A stretch of DNA of 64,000 nucleotides from [Clostridium] asparagiforme DSM 15981 (GCA_025149125.1 CP102272.1:2108001-2172000); one strand, 5' to 3'; positions 37,054-44,688 are shown, counted from the first letter of the stretch. A program made the numbers and translations. Notes: generated by a model not told the origin, from the sequence alone.

Positions 37054-37086
37054 GCACGTTATTGCGTAGTGGATGGACAAGCGGCC

Positions 37087-38286
37087 TTACGCCAGCCCCA
37101 TTTCCCTGCGCACCTCAATAAAGCATTTTACGATGAAGTCGATATCCTCCCGGGTATGGCTGGCGCACACCTGGGTGCGGATCCGGGCTTTCCCCTTGGG
37201 AACAACCGGGAAGGAGAAGGCCACCACGTAGACGCCCTTTTCCATCATCCGCCGGGCGAATTCCCCGGCCAGCTTCTCGTCGTAGAGCATCACCGGAACG
37301 CAGGGATGGGTGCCGGGGATGATGTCAAAGCCGTTGTCGGTCAGCTGTTTGCGGTAGTAGGCGGTGGTGTCCTCCAGCCGGTCCCGCAGCGCCGTGCTTT
37401 CCTCCAGCATGTCGAACAGCTCCAGGCTGGCCCCCGCAATGGCCGGGGCCAGGGTGTTGGAGAACAGGTAGGGGCGGCTTCTCTGGCGGAGCAGGTCGAT
37501 GATCTCTTTCCGCCCGGAGGTGTAGCCGCCGGAGGCCCCGCCCAGGGCTTTGCCCAGGGTGCCGGTGATAATGTCCACCCGGCCCTCCACGCCGTTGTAC
37601 TCCGGGGTTCCGCGGCCGTGTTTGCCCACGAATCCCACCGCGTGGCTGTCGTCCACCATGACCAGGGCGTTATACTGGTCGGCCAGGTCGCAGACGCCCT
37701 TCAGGTTGCAGATGATGCCGTCCATGGAGAACACGCCGTCGGTGGCGATCAGTTTGATCCTGGCTCCGGCCTCGTCCGCCGCCTTTAAGCAGCTTTCCAG
37801 ATCCGCCATGTCGTTGTTTTTGTAGCGGAACCGTTTGGCCTTGCACAGGCGCACGCCGTCGATGATGGAAGCGTGGTTCAGTTCGTCGCTGATCACCGCG
37901 TCCTCGGGGCCCAGAAGGGTCTCAAAGAGGCCGCCGTTGGCGTCAAAGCAGGAGGAGTAGAGGATGGTGTCGTCCGTTCCCAGAAAATGGGAAATTTTCT
38001 CTTCCAGCTGCTTGTGGATGTCCTGGGTTCCACAGATAAACCGGACCGACGCCATGCCGTAGCCACGCTCGTCGTAGGTTTTCTTGGCCGCCTCAATCAA
38101 TCTGGGGCTGTCGCCCAGGCCCAGGTAGTTGTTGGCGCACATGTTGATCACTTCCCGGCCATCCTCCAGGCGCACCCTTGCTCCCTGGGCGGAGGCGATG
38201 GGGGCTTCCCCCTTGAACAGGCCGGCTTCCTTTATCTCTTCCACTGTTTTTGCAAAAATACTTAATATGTCATTTTTACGGGCCAT
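37087..38286 (-). CDS. kbl: 2-amino-3-ketobutyrate CoA ligase (glycine C-acetyltransferase)
   Basis: This encodes 399 residues, the usual family length. It is a PLP enzyme of the alpha-oxoamine synthase group that cleaves 2-amino-3-ketobutyrate with CoA to glycine and acetyl-CoA. Visible markers: [16 protein letters not shown], the substrate loop [44 protein letters not shown] (PLP Asp and His), and the Schiff-base Lys in [15 protein letters not shown]. It is encoded 15 nt after tdh, forming the standard threonine degradation pair. AAGGAGAGG precedes the ATG. Confidence 0.96.
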   Translation of the reverse strand: MARKNDILSIFAKTVEEIKEAGLFKGEAPIASAQGARVRLEDGREVINMCANNYLGLGDSPRLIEAAKKTYDERGYGMASVRFICGTQDIHKQLEEKISHFLGTDDTILYSSCFDANGGLFETLLGPEDAVISDELNHASIIDGVRLCKAKRFRYKNNDMADLESCLKAADEAGARIKLIATDGVFSMDGIICNLKGVCDLADQYNALVMVDDSHAVGFVGKHGRGTPEYNGVEGRVDIITGTLGKALGGASGGYTSGRKEIIDLLRQRSRPYLFSNTLAPAIAGASLELFDMLEESTALRDRLEDTTAYYRKQLTDNGFDIIPGTHPCVPVMLYDEKLAGEFARRMMEKGVYVVAFSFPVVPKGKARIRTQVCASHTREDIDFIVKCFIEVRREMGLA

Positions 38287-38301
38287 AGCTGCCTCTCCTT
38301 T

Positions 38302-39363
38302 TTATGATTCAGATTCGTTGATATGGGACCAGTCCAGAATCACCTTGCCGGATTGGCCGGAAATCATGGCTTCAAATCCCTTTTCATAGTCGCGGATATC
38401 AAAATGGTGGGTGATGATCGGGGAAATGTCCAGTCCCGCCTCGATCATGGTGGTCATCGTGTACCAGGTGTCCCAGACCTTCCGCCCGTAGATCCCCTTG
38501 AGGGTCAGGCCGTTGAAAATGACCGTCTCCAGGTCCACCGCGGTTTCCCGGCCCTGAAGCCCCAGAAGGGCCATCTTTCCGCCGTGCTTCATATGGTGGA
38601 TCATGTCGTGGAGCGCTTTTTGGCTTCCCGACATCTCCATTCCCACGTCAAAGCCCTCGGTCATTCCGATGGACTTCATCACCTGGTCCAGCTTTTCCTC
38701 GTTTAAATTGATGGTTCTGGTGGCGCCCAGCTTCCGGGCCAGCTCCAGGCGGTATTCGTTCATGTCCGTTACCACCACGTGGCGGGCTCCGCTGAACTTG
38801 GCAATGGCCGCGGCCATGATGCCGATGGGGCCCGCTCCGGAGATCAGCACGTCCTCGCCCAGCACGTCGAAGGAGCGGGCCGTGTGGGTGGCGTTGCCGA
38901 AGGGATCAAAGATGGCGTAGAGCTCCTCCGGGATGTTGGGGCGGCAGCTCCAGACATTGGAGGAGGGGATCACCAGATATTCCGCAAACGCGCCGTTGCG
39001 GTTCACCCCCACGCCCTTGGCGTCCCGGCAGTTTTCCTTGTGTCCTTCCAGGCAGTTGCGGCATTTTCCGCAGGTGATGTGTCCTTCGCCGGACACCAGG
39101 TCCCCCACGTTGTGTCCGTCCACCCCGGACCCCACCTCCACGATCTCGCCCACGTACTCGTGGCCCGCCGTAAGCCCGACGGGGATGGTGTGCCTTGCCC
39201 AGTCGTTCCACTGGTAGATATGTACGTCCGTGCCGCAGATGGCCGTCTTGTGAATCTTGATCTTCACATCGTTGGGCCCCACCTCGGGAATCGGTACGCG
39301 CTCCATCCACAGCCCGGCTTCCGGTTTCTTCTTGGTCAATGCCCACATGGTCTGCTCCTGCAT
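38302..39363 (-). CDS. tdh: L-threonine 3-dehydrogenase
   Basis: This encodes 353 residues of the zinc-dependent medium-chain dehydrogenase family; it oxidises L-threonine to 2-amino-3-ketobutyrate with NAD. Visible: catalytic zinc ligands in [15 protein letters not shown] and [12 protein letters not shown], the structural zinc site [20 protein letters not shown], and a Rossmann segment [20 protein letters not shown]. The YQWNDWA stretch is characteristic of Tdh. The gene heads the tdh-kbl operon, driven by a sigma-A promoter at 39430-39458. A supply of glycine and acetyl-CoA is the likely role. Confidence 0.96.
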   Translation of the reverse strand: MQEQTMWALTKKKPEAGLWMERVPIPEVGPNDVKIKIHKTAICGTDVHIYQWNDWARHTIPVGLTAGHEYVGEIVEVGSGVDGHNVGDLVSGEGHITCGKCRNCLEGHKENCRDAKGVGVNRNGAFAEYLVIPSSNVWSCRPNIPEELYAIFDPFGNATHTARSFDVLGEDVLISGAGPIGIMAAAIAKFSGARHVVVTDMNEYRLELARKLGATRTINLNEEKLDQVMKSIGMTEGFDVGMEMSGSQKALHDMIHHMKHGGKMALLGLQGRETAVDLETVIFNGLTLKGIYGRKVWDTWYTMTTMIEAGLDISPIITHHFDIRDYEKGFEAMISGQSGKVILDWSHINESES

Positions 39364-39418
39364 GATATAACCCCCTTGTCATATGATGTGAGTGTGAAAT
39401 TGCCTTGTTTCCGGGTAT

Positions 39419-39458
39419 CTTATAACCTCATTATAAGGGGAGGGAGGGCAAATAGCAA
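39419..39458 (-). promoter_or_regulatory. tdh promoter with overlapping palindrome
   Basis: On the minus strand TTGCTA (39458-39453), a 17-nt spacer and TATAAT (39435-39430) form the promoter. The -10 lies inside an inverted repeat, CTTATAA (39419-39425) and TTATAAG (39431-39437) with a 5-nt centre, which could bind a repressor at the start site. Confidence 0.6.
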
Positions 39459-39624
39459 GGGAAAAATCCGCGATAGACGGACAAATTTTGATAAAATGTA
39501 TTTGTATTACGCACACAAACGAGTGTCTTTTGGTGGAAAACAGATTGGAGGGATACCAGATGATGGGGCTGGTATCCCAGGGTGGAAGAGAATATTTTGG
39601 GGGTGGAAGCTTGTGTTGGAGGGT

Positions 39625-41682
39625 CTATTCCGGCCCCACCAGTATGCCCAGAGCCTGCATTTTCCGCCAAAGCGTGGAGCGGCTGACACCCAGAAACCGG
39701 GCGGCCTGGGAGCGGCTTCCGCCGCACTGGCGCAGGGCGAGGAGAATCTCGTCCCGCTCCCTGCGCTGTTTGTCCGCCAGAATCCAGGCGGAGAGGGGGA
39801 GGGAAGAGGCGGGGGAGGGCGGCAGGGCGGGGCAAAAACCGCTGCCGGGAGTCGGGGGTGCTCCAGCGGCAGCCGCCCCGGCCACCCCAGCCGCCCCGGC
39901 CGCGCCGCCGGCCGCTCCGGCTACAGCTCCGCCAACCACATCCCAGGCCCACCCCTCATCCGCCTCCTCATTCACGGACAACGCCTGCGCGGCCAGCCGT
40001 TCCGGGTCCATCCCGTCTTTATAGAGAACAGCCATCCGTTCCACCACATTTCTCAGCTCCCGGATATTTCCGGGCCAGCGGTAGGCGCACAGGAAGGGGA
40101 TTTGGGCCAGCTCCAGCCGTTTTTCATCCGGCAGGTCGGGCCGGAATTCCCTCAGGAAATGGCGGATGAGTAACGGGATATCCTCCCGTCGGTCCCGGAG
40201 CGCGGGCAGATGGATCGCCAGGACGTTCAGCCGGTAATACAGGTCCTCCCGGAACTTCCCTTCCTTCACCATCTGCCAGAGGTTCTTGTTGGTGGCCGCG
40301 ATCACCCGGATATCCACCGGAACCACCTTTTCGCCGCCCAGGCGGAATACCTCGCGCTGTTCCAAAGCCCGCAGGAACCGCAGCTGGATGTCCATGGAAA
40401 TCTCCCCGATCTCATCCAGAAACAGGGTGCCCTCGTGGGCCAGTTCGAACACGCCCTTTTTCCCGCCGCGTCTGGCGCCGGTGAAGGCCCCCTCCTCGTA
40501 GCCGAAGAGCTCGCTCTCCAGGATATTGGGCGGCACTGCCGCGCAGTTGATGGCCACAAAGGGCATACGGCTCCGGTCGCTCTCGTTGTGAAGGCTCTGG
40601 GCGAACAGTTCCTTGCCCGTGCCCGTCTCCCCGGAGATCAGGATGGTGGCGCCGCTCTTGGCGTACTCCCTGCCGATGTGTACGATATCCTGAAAGGCCG
40701 CGCAGGCCCCCTGCATATCTTCAAAATGGGTACTTGCCACAAAACCTCTGGTGTACAGCTTCCGCCGGATCTTTCCCTCGGCCTCGGACACCTCCTCGAT
40801 ATTCTGGAAGGTGGCCAAAGCCCCGATCAGCCGCCCCTGGCTGAAAATGGGGCAGCGGTTGGTGAGAATCTTCACGTTCCCCACGTCCTGAATCTTGTTG
40901 TACTCCTCCCGTTGCCGCTCGATCACCACGTTCAACCGCGTGTTGGGCAGCACGTCCTGGACCGGGCGGCCCATCACGTCCCCGCGGTCGATCTTCAAAA
41001 TCTTCTCCGCGCTGGTGTTGAACTCATTGACAGTGCCCCGCTCGTCTGTAACGATCACGCCTTCATGAATTGTTTGCAGGATGCTGGCAAGCTTGTGCGC
41101 CTTTTTGGCGTCCTGACGCTTGGCGAGAGCCACCTGAACCGCAGTGTCCACAGCTGTCTTTACGCCGTCCACGGACCAGATATAGTGCCCCCGCATCCCT
41201 TTAAGCGCCGCCCGCTCCAGCACAAAAGCCGTGCCGATCACGTCCTCGATGCCCTGGTTGTACAGATCAGACAATACCTGGTCGATCTCGCTGGACTGGT
41301 GGTAAACCCGCTCCGTCACCTCCACGTTCAGCAGCTCCTTCACCGAGGAAACAAAGGGCACCCGCTCGCCGAAGGTGATAAGCCCGGTGCTGCTTCCGTA
41401 CTGCGCCGCCTTTTTGAGGGCAAGGAGAAAATCGAAGCCCGTCACCTTGACCTTCACAAAAGGCGTTTCCTGCACGTACTTTTCCAGAAAACGCCCGTTT
41501 CCGCCGCTGCCCACAAACACATCCACCGAGTGCTCCTTTTCCAGCCGCCGCACCTCGTCCTTTAAGTCCTCGAACAGGGCGTTCAGTATAACAAACTCCA
41601 CCTCCTCCGAATAAAAAGGCTTGATCTGATGAATAAACTGCTCAAACGTGCCGTAGCTGGCAATCGCAATCCGTACCCCCAT
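39625..41682 (-). CDS. PrpR-type sigma-54-dependent transcription activator
   Basis: This encodes 685 residues from ATG 41682 (GGAGGTGGGG upstream). Order of parts: a PrpR_N-like ligand domain (1-180; IAIASYGTFEQFIHQIKPFY), a PAS domain (about 195-300; LASILQTIHEGVIVTDERG), and an AAA+ module with Walker A GETGTGKELFAQ, the sigma-54 contact loop GAFTGA (near 399), Walker B GTLFLDEIGEIS and the arginine-finger region FREDLYYRLNVL. An unusual linker of about 60 Gly/Ala/Pro residues (about 570-630) follows, then a Fis-type HTH (GGSRSQAARFLGVSRSTLWR). PrpR senses 2-methylcitrate in enterics. Here the target is probably the sigma-54 promoter at 36932-36947. Confidence 0.92.
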   Translation of the reverse strand: MGVRIAIASYGTFEQFIHQIKPFYSEEVEFVILNALFEDLKDEVRRLEKEHSVDVFVGSGGNGRFLEKYVQETPFVKVKVTGFDFLLALKKAAQYGSSTGLITFGERVPFVSSVKELLNVEVTERVYHQSSEIDQVLSDLYNQGIEDVIGTAFVLERAALKGMRGHYIWSVDGVKTAVDTAVQVALAKRQDAKKAHKLASILQTIHEGVIVTDERGTVNEFNTSAEKILKIDRGDVMGRPVQDVLPNTRLNVVIERQREEYNKIQDVGNVKILTNRCPIFSQGRLIGALATFQNIEEVSEAEGKIRRKLYTRGFVASTHFEDMQGACAAFQDIVHIGREYAKSGATILISGETGTGKELFAQSLHNESDRSRMPFVAINCAAVPPNILESELFGYEEGAFTGARRGGKKGVFELAHEGTLFLDEIGEISMDIQLRFLRALEQREVFRLGGEKVVPVDIRVIAATNKNLWQMVKEGKFREDLYYRLNVLAIHLPALRDRREDIPLLIRHFLREFRPDLPDEKRLELAQIPFLCAYRWPGNIRELRNVVERMAVLYKDGMDPERLAAQALSVNEEADEGWAWDVVGGAVAGAAGGAAGAAGVAGAAAAGAPPTPGSGFCPALPPSPASSLPLSAWILADKQRRERDEILLALRQCGGSRSQAARFLGVSRSTLWRKMQALGILVGPE

Positions 41683-41703
41683 ATTCCCCACCTCCAACCG
41701 GTC

Positions 41704-41716
41704 TGTTTCACAAGTG
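41704..41716. promoter_or_regulatory. Candidate activator site in the leader of the sigma-54 activator gene
   Basis: TGTTTCACAAGTG, read on the other strand as CACTTGTGAAACA, resembles the core TTGTGAAAGACC of the stem-loop at 41761-41798. It also matches 12 of 13 bases at 37041-37053 upstream of the sigma-54 promoter. It lies between the predicted start site and the ATG of the activator gene, so binding there could be autoregulatory. Confidence 0.35.
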
Positions 41717-41751
41717 TGTCAAATGATTCGTTTCCGAAGCGTATCAGAACC

Positions 41752-41780
41752 ATTGTACCAGAAACACTAAGCTTGTGAAA
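41752..41780 (-). promoter_or_regulatory. Predicted promoter of the sigma-54 activator gene
   Basis: On the minus strand TTTCAC (41780-41775), a 17-nt spacer and TACAAT (41757-41752). The -35 is weak and lies in the conserved core of the first stem-loop repeat, so a protein bound to that element would control this promoter. Confidence 0.45.
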
Positions 41781-41840
41781 GACCTCGCTAAGTGTTTCGG
41801 CATGTATTCTCACTAGACTCGTGAAAGACCTCGTCAAGTG
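41761..41840. repeat. Tandem pair of stem-loop elements with identical cores
   Basis: Copy 1 (41761-41798): GAAACACTAAGC and GCTAAGTGTTTC flank a 14-nt core TTGTGAAAGACCTC. Copy 2 (41811-41840): CACTAGAC and GTCAAGTG flank TCGTGAAAGACCTC. The cores differ at one base. The arms differ between copies but each stays complementary, with the same single A/A mismatch. They lie in the 307-nt gap between the SDR gene and the sigma-54 activator gene. Confidence 0.75.
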
Positions 41841-41926
41841 TTCATACGATACTACAGAACGATGTGAAATATCTATGCGCCGCCCGGAAAATCAGGCGGT
41901 TTTCCGAAAATGCGGCGGAATGGGCG

Positions 41927-41967
41927 CAAAAACAGACCGCCTCAGAATGGTCTGAAGTGGCCTGTTT
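41927..41967 (-). terminator. Terminator of the SDR operon
   Basis: On the minus strand AACAGGCC pairs with GGTCTGTT (one G-U), with an inner TCAGA/TCTGA stem, followed by TTTTT. It ends the leftward VOC-TIM barrel-SDR operon. Confidence 0.7.
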
Positions 41968-41989
41968 TCCAAAGCAATCGAAAGCGGTT

Positions 41990-42715
41990 CTAAAAACCGG
42001 CCGGAGTCACTTCGATATCGCGGATATGGACATATTCCGGATTGTCCAACAGAAATCCGGCAATCCGGGCGATGTCTCCGGGTTTTAGCATCCGGGCCAT
42101 TTCCTCCTCTGACGGAGGCGTCGTTTTGTGGGACCAGATGGTGGTCGCGACCGGGCCGGGGCTGATGGAGGTGATGCGGATTCCGCTTCCGCGGCATTCT
42201 GCGGCCAGGGTTTCCGTCAGGGCCAGCGCCGCATGTTTGGAAGCGGAATAGGGGCCGCCCCGGGCCGCGGCAGCGTGGGAGGCGGTGGAGAGGATGTTGA
42301 TAATATATCCGGACTGCTGTTCCTTCATGATCTTTAATACGCTCCGGGTGGTATAAAATACGCCGTCCACATTGGTGTCCATGATCCGTTTGTATTCCTC
42401 GGTGGAGACGCTCTCAAAGGAACAGGGCGCGTGCATGCTGCAGCCTGCGGAATTGATCAGAACGTCGATTCCCCCCAGAAAGCGGCAGGCCTGTTCCACC
42501 GCTGCCGCCGCCTGCTCCGGGCTGGCAGCGTCCGCAGGCACGGTATACACCGGCCTGGAAGCTCCGGCGGAAACAGAGCGCGCCGCCTCGTCCAATTTGT
42601 TCGGGCTGCGGGACATCAGACAGATGTCGTAACCCTTTTCATAAAGCAGCTGTGCGCAGGCAAGGCCGATGCCCTGGCTGCCGCCCGTTATGAGCGCCGA
42701 TTTACGCCTGCTCAT
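41990..42715 (-). CDS. Short-chain dehydrogenase/reductase
   Basis: This encodes 241 residues from ATG 42715, which overlaps the end of the upstream gene by 14 nt; a longer frame to 42832 runs through that gene and is rejected. Classical SDR motifs: GGSQGIGLA (NAD(P) glycine loop), INSAGCSMHA (NAG-like), ILSTASHAAAARGGPYSASK with catalytic Ser, Tyr and Lys, and ISPGPVATTIWSH. It is the last gene of the leftward LacI-linked operon. It probably oxidises or reduces a sugar or aglycone carbonyl; substrate unknown. Confidence 0.88.
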   Translation of the reverse strand: MSRRKSALITGGSQGIGLACAQLLYEKGYDICLMSRSPNKLDEAARSVSAGASRPVYTVPADAASPEQAAAAVEQACRFLGGIDVLINSAGCSMHAPCSFESVSTEEYKRIMDTNVDGVFYTTRSVLKIMKEQQSGYIINILSTASHAAAARGGPYSASKHAALALTETLAAECRGSGIRITSISPGPVATTIWSHKTTPPSEEEMARMLKPGDIARIAGFLLDNPEYVHIRDIEVTPAGF

Positions 42716-43535
42716 GCAGCAGCTCCCCGGCGTAACGCCGCATATAATTGACATATTCCGGGAGTGCCAGCTCCGCCTCCTGAATCTCCGGGTGCCAGTG
42801 CTTCTCCCACTCGAAGCAGAGGTAACCCTCATAACCGCAGTCCTTCAAAAGCGACAGCGCTTCCCGGATGGGCACGGTACCCTGGCCGGGAAGGATAATA
42901 TTGAACCCCTCTCCGGAATACCGGGAAGAGTCCTTGACATGGACATGCCGCAGATAGGGCAGCAGGTTTTGGCAGGTGGTCTCCATGGGCTCGCCAAACC
43001 GGTAGGGGTGGAGAATATCCCAGATAACGCCTGCGCGGCTGCCGACCGCCTCCAACAGCGGAAGCAGGGCGGAGGAGGTGCTGAAATCGTCGTGGGTCTC
43101 AAACAGCAGCGTCACGCCGTAGGAGGCAGCTGTCTCCACGGCCTGCCGGTAACCGTCTATATCCCGATCCAGCACCGCTTCATAGGTGCTTCCGGGGGGA
43201 ATGGGGCCTCCGAATACGCGCAGATAGGGACAGCCGAGTCCCTGGGCGATGACGCAGAATTTCTCCAGCAGCTCCAGCTGCCGGCTGCGCCATCCGGGTT
43301 CTTCCTTTGCAAAGGATATACTGGTTCCCACCACCACAACCTCAAGCCCCGCGTTTTCGAACCTGCGGCGGGTTTCGGGCAGGGCTTCCATCGAGAAATC
43401 CTCCAGGTCCCACAGGTCAATGGTGGACTGGACCGTCCGCAGCTCCACCCCCTGAAAACCATATTTCAGGGCAAATTGAATGATCTCATCGACTGTGCAG
43501 GATGGACAGGACAGTGAACTGAACGCTAATTTCAT
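42702..43535 (-). CDS. Sugar phosphate isomerase/epimerase (xylose-isomerase-like TIM barrel)
   Basis: This encodes 277 residues of the AP-endonuclease-2-like TIM-barrel family. Metal ligands appear in order: LLFETHDDFST (Glu), GVIWDILHPYR (Asp/His), RHVHVKDSSRY (His) and YLCFEWEKHWHPE (Glu). Members isomerise or epimerise sugars, keto-sugars and inositols, or lyse keto-glycosides. It begins 3 nt after the VOC gene. Together with the Gfo/Idh/MocA enzyme of the divergent operon it resembles oxidise-then-rearrange pathways for glycosides, such as 3-keto-glycoside routes. Confidence 0.85.
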   Translation of the reverse strand: MKLAFSSLSCPSCTVDEIIQFALKYGFQGVELRTVQSTIDLWDLEDFSMEALPETRRRFENAGLEVVVVGTSISFAKEEPGWRSRQLELLEKFCVIAQGLGCPYLRVFGGPIPPGSTYEAVLDRDIDGYRQAVETAASYGVTLLFETHDDFSTSSALLPLLEAVGSRAGVIWDILHPYRFGEPMETTCQNLLPYLRHVHVKDSSRYSGEGFNIILPGQGTVPIREALSLLKDCGYEGYLCFEWEKHWHPEIQEAELALPEYVNYMRRYAGELLHEQA

Positions 43536-43538
43536 AGG

Positions 43539-44330
43539 CTATACCTCAAAGAGCGACACCCGGTCAATGAACTCCAGGGCGATTCCGTCAGGGTCCTTGA
43601 TATTGCACACATAGCCGTTCTGCGTGGCCAGGATGCGCGGCTGGGTGGTGACCTCCACCCCCTGGGCGGCCAGCTTTTCCGCCAAGGCTTTGGTGTCTTT
43701 GACGCGGAAGGCGATATGTCCCATGAGCGGACCCTCGTGGGGCGTCTCATTGTGAAGCAGCTCCAGAATGTTTTTGCCGGTGTTCATGTAAACCATATCA
43801 AACTTCCGGTCCTCAAAGTGGTAATTTTGAAGGATTTCCATCTCCATGTCCTTGGTGTAGAAGTCGATGCCCGCCTGAAGATCATTGGCATAGATGGAAG
43901 CGTGGTCGATTTCGATCACCTCGGTGGAAGGCTCCCAGGACGGCTCGGAGAAAGATTCCACCCGCTCGATCAGCTCCACGTTGGCGCCGTTGGGGTCTTT
44001 CAAAAAAGCGATCTTACCGCCGCCCGAGCCGGCTTTTTTGGGCGGAACGTGGAAATGCCAACCCTTTTCTTCCAATATGCGGGCGGCTTCCTCGATATGA
44101 TCCACAGTGTAGGCGATGTGCGCGATGCCGTACACGGTGTTTTCCGACGGGGAAAGAGGGCTGAGAAATTCGATCATCTGGGTACCGACCTGCACGTACG
44201 CTGCAATCGTGTGGGAGGCGGGAATATAGAGTCCCCTTACAAACTTAGCCCCCAGGTGTTCGGAATAGAATGCGAGGGTCTTCTGGAGATCCCTGACATT
44301 GACTCCGATGTGGTTAAATTCTTTTACCAT
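43539..44330 (-). CDS. Two-domain VOC (glyoxalase/extradiol dioxygenase) family protein
   Basis: This encodes 263 residues, two successive VOC modules. Module 1: EFNHIGVNVRDL (His), TQMIEFLSPL (Glu), GIAHIAYTVDHIE (His), GANVELIERVE (Glu). Module 2: EIDHASIYANDL, NILELLHNE, GHIAFRVKD and IALEFIDRV, again His-Glu-His-Glu. Two complete metal sites are unusual for extradiol dioxygenases, where one domain is often inactive; glyoxalase- or epimerase-like chemistry is equally possible. It is the first gene of the leftward operon under the LacI operator region, so its substrate should relate to the imported glycoside. Confidence 0.85.
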   Translation of the reverse strand: MVKEFNHIGVNVRDLQKTLAFYSEHLGAKFVRGLYIPASHTIAAYVQVGTQMIEFLSPLSPSENTVYGIAHIAYTVDHIEEAARILEEKGWHFHVPPKKAGSGGGKIAFLKDPNGANVELIERVESFSEPSWEPSTEVIEIDHASIYANDLQAGIDFYTKDMEMEILQNYHFEDRKFDMVYMNTGKNILELLHNETPHEGPLMGHIAFRVKDTKALAEKLAAQGVEVTTQPRILATQNGYVCNIKDPDGIALEFIDRVSLFEV

Positions 44331-44473
44331 AGTGTTTTTCTCCTGTGCTTTTTATTTTTATAAGCGCGCTGCTTATAAATGCAAAGTGATAAATAATATA
44401 TATTTTCAATACAATTTCAACAAATAAGAAAATGGGTGGTATCGATAAAAAATAAAAAGTTGCATAAAACATA

Positions 44474-44503
44474 TTGACAAGATAGAAAAAATCTGTATAT
44501 AAT
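44474..44503 (+). promoter_or_regulatory. Consensus promoter P1 towards lacI-type gene
   Basis: TTGACA (44474-44479), an 18-nt spacer and TATAAT (44498-44503), both perfect. The start would be near 44510, so the transcript crosses the operator at 44520-44533 and then the opposing promoter at 44550-44579. Confidence 0.7.
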
Positions 44504-44519
44504 AAACACATCAGATTAA

Positions 44520-44533
44520 TATTAACGTTAATA
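44520..44533. promoter_or_regulatory. LacI-family operator O1 (perfect palindrome)
   Basis: TATTAACGTTAATA is a perfect 14-bp palindrome with the central CG typical of LacI/GalR operators. Its centre is equidistant from the start sites predicted for P1 and for the opposing promoter, 16 bp from each -10 box. The lacI-type gene begins at 44689. Confidence 0.7.
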
Positions 44534-44549
44534 CAATGCTTACAACTGA

Positions 44550-44579
44550 ATTATAATCATTTTCCCAATGTTTTGTCAA
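44550..44579 (-). promoter_or_regulatory. Consensus promoter of the VOC-TIM-SDR operon
   Basis: On the minus strand TTGACA (44579-44574), an 18-nt spacer and TATAAT (44555-44550), both perfect. The start would be near 44543, leaving a leader of about 210 nt before ATG 44330. This AT-rich gap (44331-44688) holds only control elements; no gene longer than six codons was seen. Confidence 0.7.
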
Positions 44580-44618
44580 TATTTATTTTATTTTTGTTGA
44601 AAATGGCAAAGAAAGGAG

Positions 44619-44674
44619 TTAACAAATGATAAAATCACTGTTATAATAGTATTATCGATAATATAAACAGTGAT
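44619..44674 (+). promoter_or_regulatory. Promoter P2 with second LacI-type operator O2
   Basis: TTAACA (44619-44624), a 17-nt spacer and TATAAT (44642-44647). The perfect palindrome TATTATCGATAATA (44650-44663) covers the predicted start site and has the same length and CG centre as O1. A wider repeat, ATCACTGTT (44634-44642) and AACAGTGAT (44666-44674), encloses it. O1 and O2 centres are 130 bp apart, so looping is possible. Confidence 0.6.
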
Positions 44675-44688
44675 GGGGGAATGATCGT

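Noticed and set aside
37051..37066. Second sigma-54-like sequence on the plus strand (TGGCACGTTATTGCG)
   Set aside because: GG and GC are 9 bp apart instead of 10, and no rightward gene follows; it runs into the 3' end of kbl.
39440..39470. Possible sigma-54 promoter for tdh
   Set aside because: The best GG/GC pair is 11 bp apart rather than 10, while a good TTGCTA-17-TATAAT sigma-A promoter is present at the same place.
41761..41840. Tandem stem-loops as a guanidine-II (mini-ykkC) riboswitch
   Set aside because: That riboswitch has ACGR tetraloops; these have a 14-nt core without ACGR, and the predicted promoter would place them upstream of the transcript.
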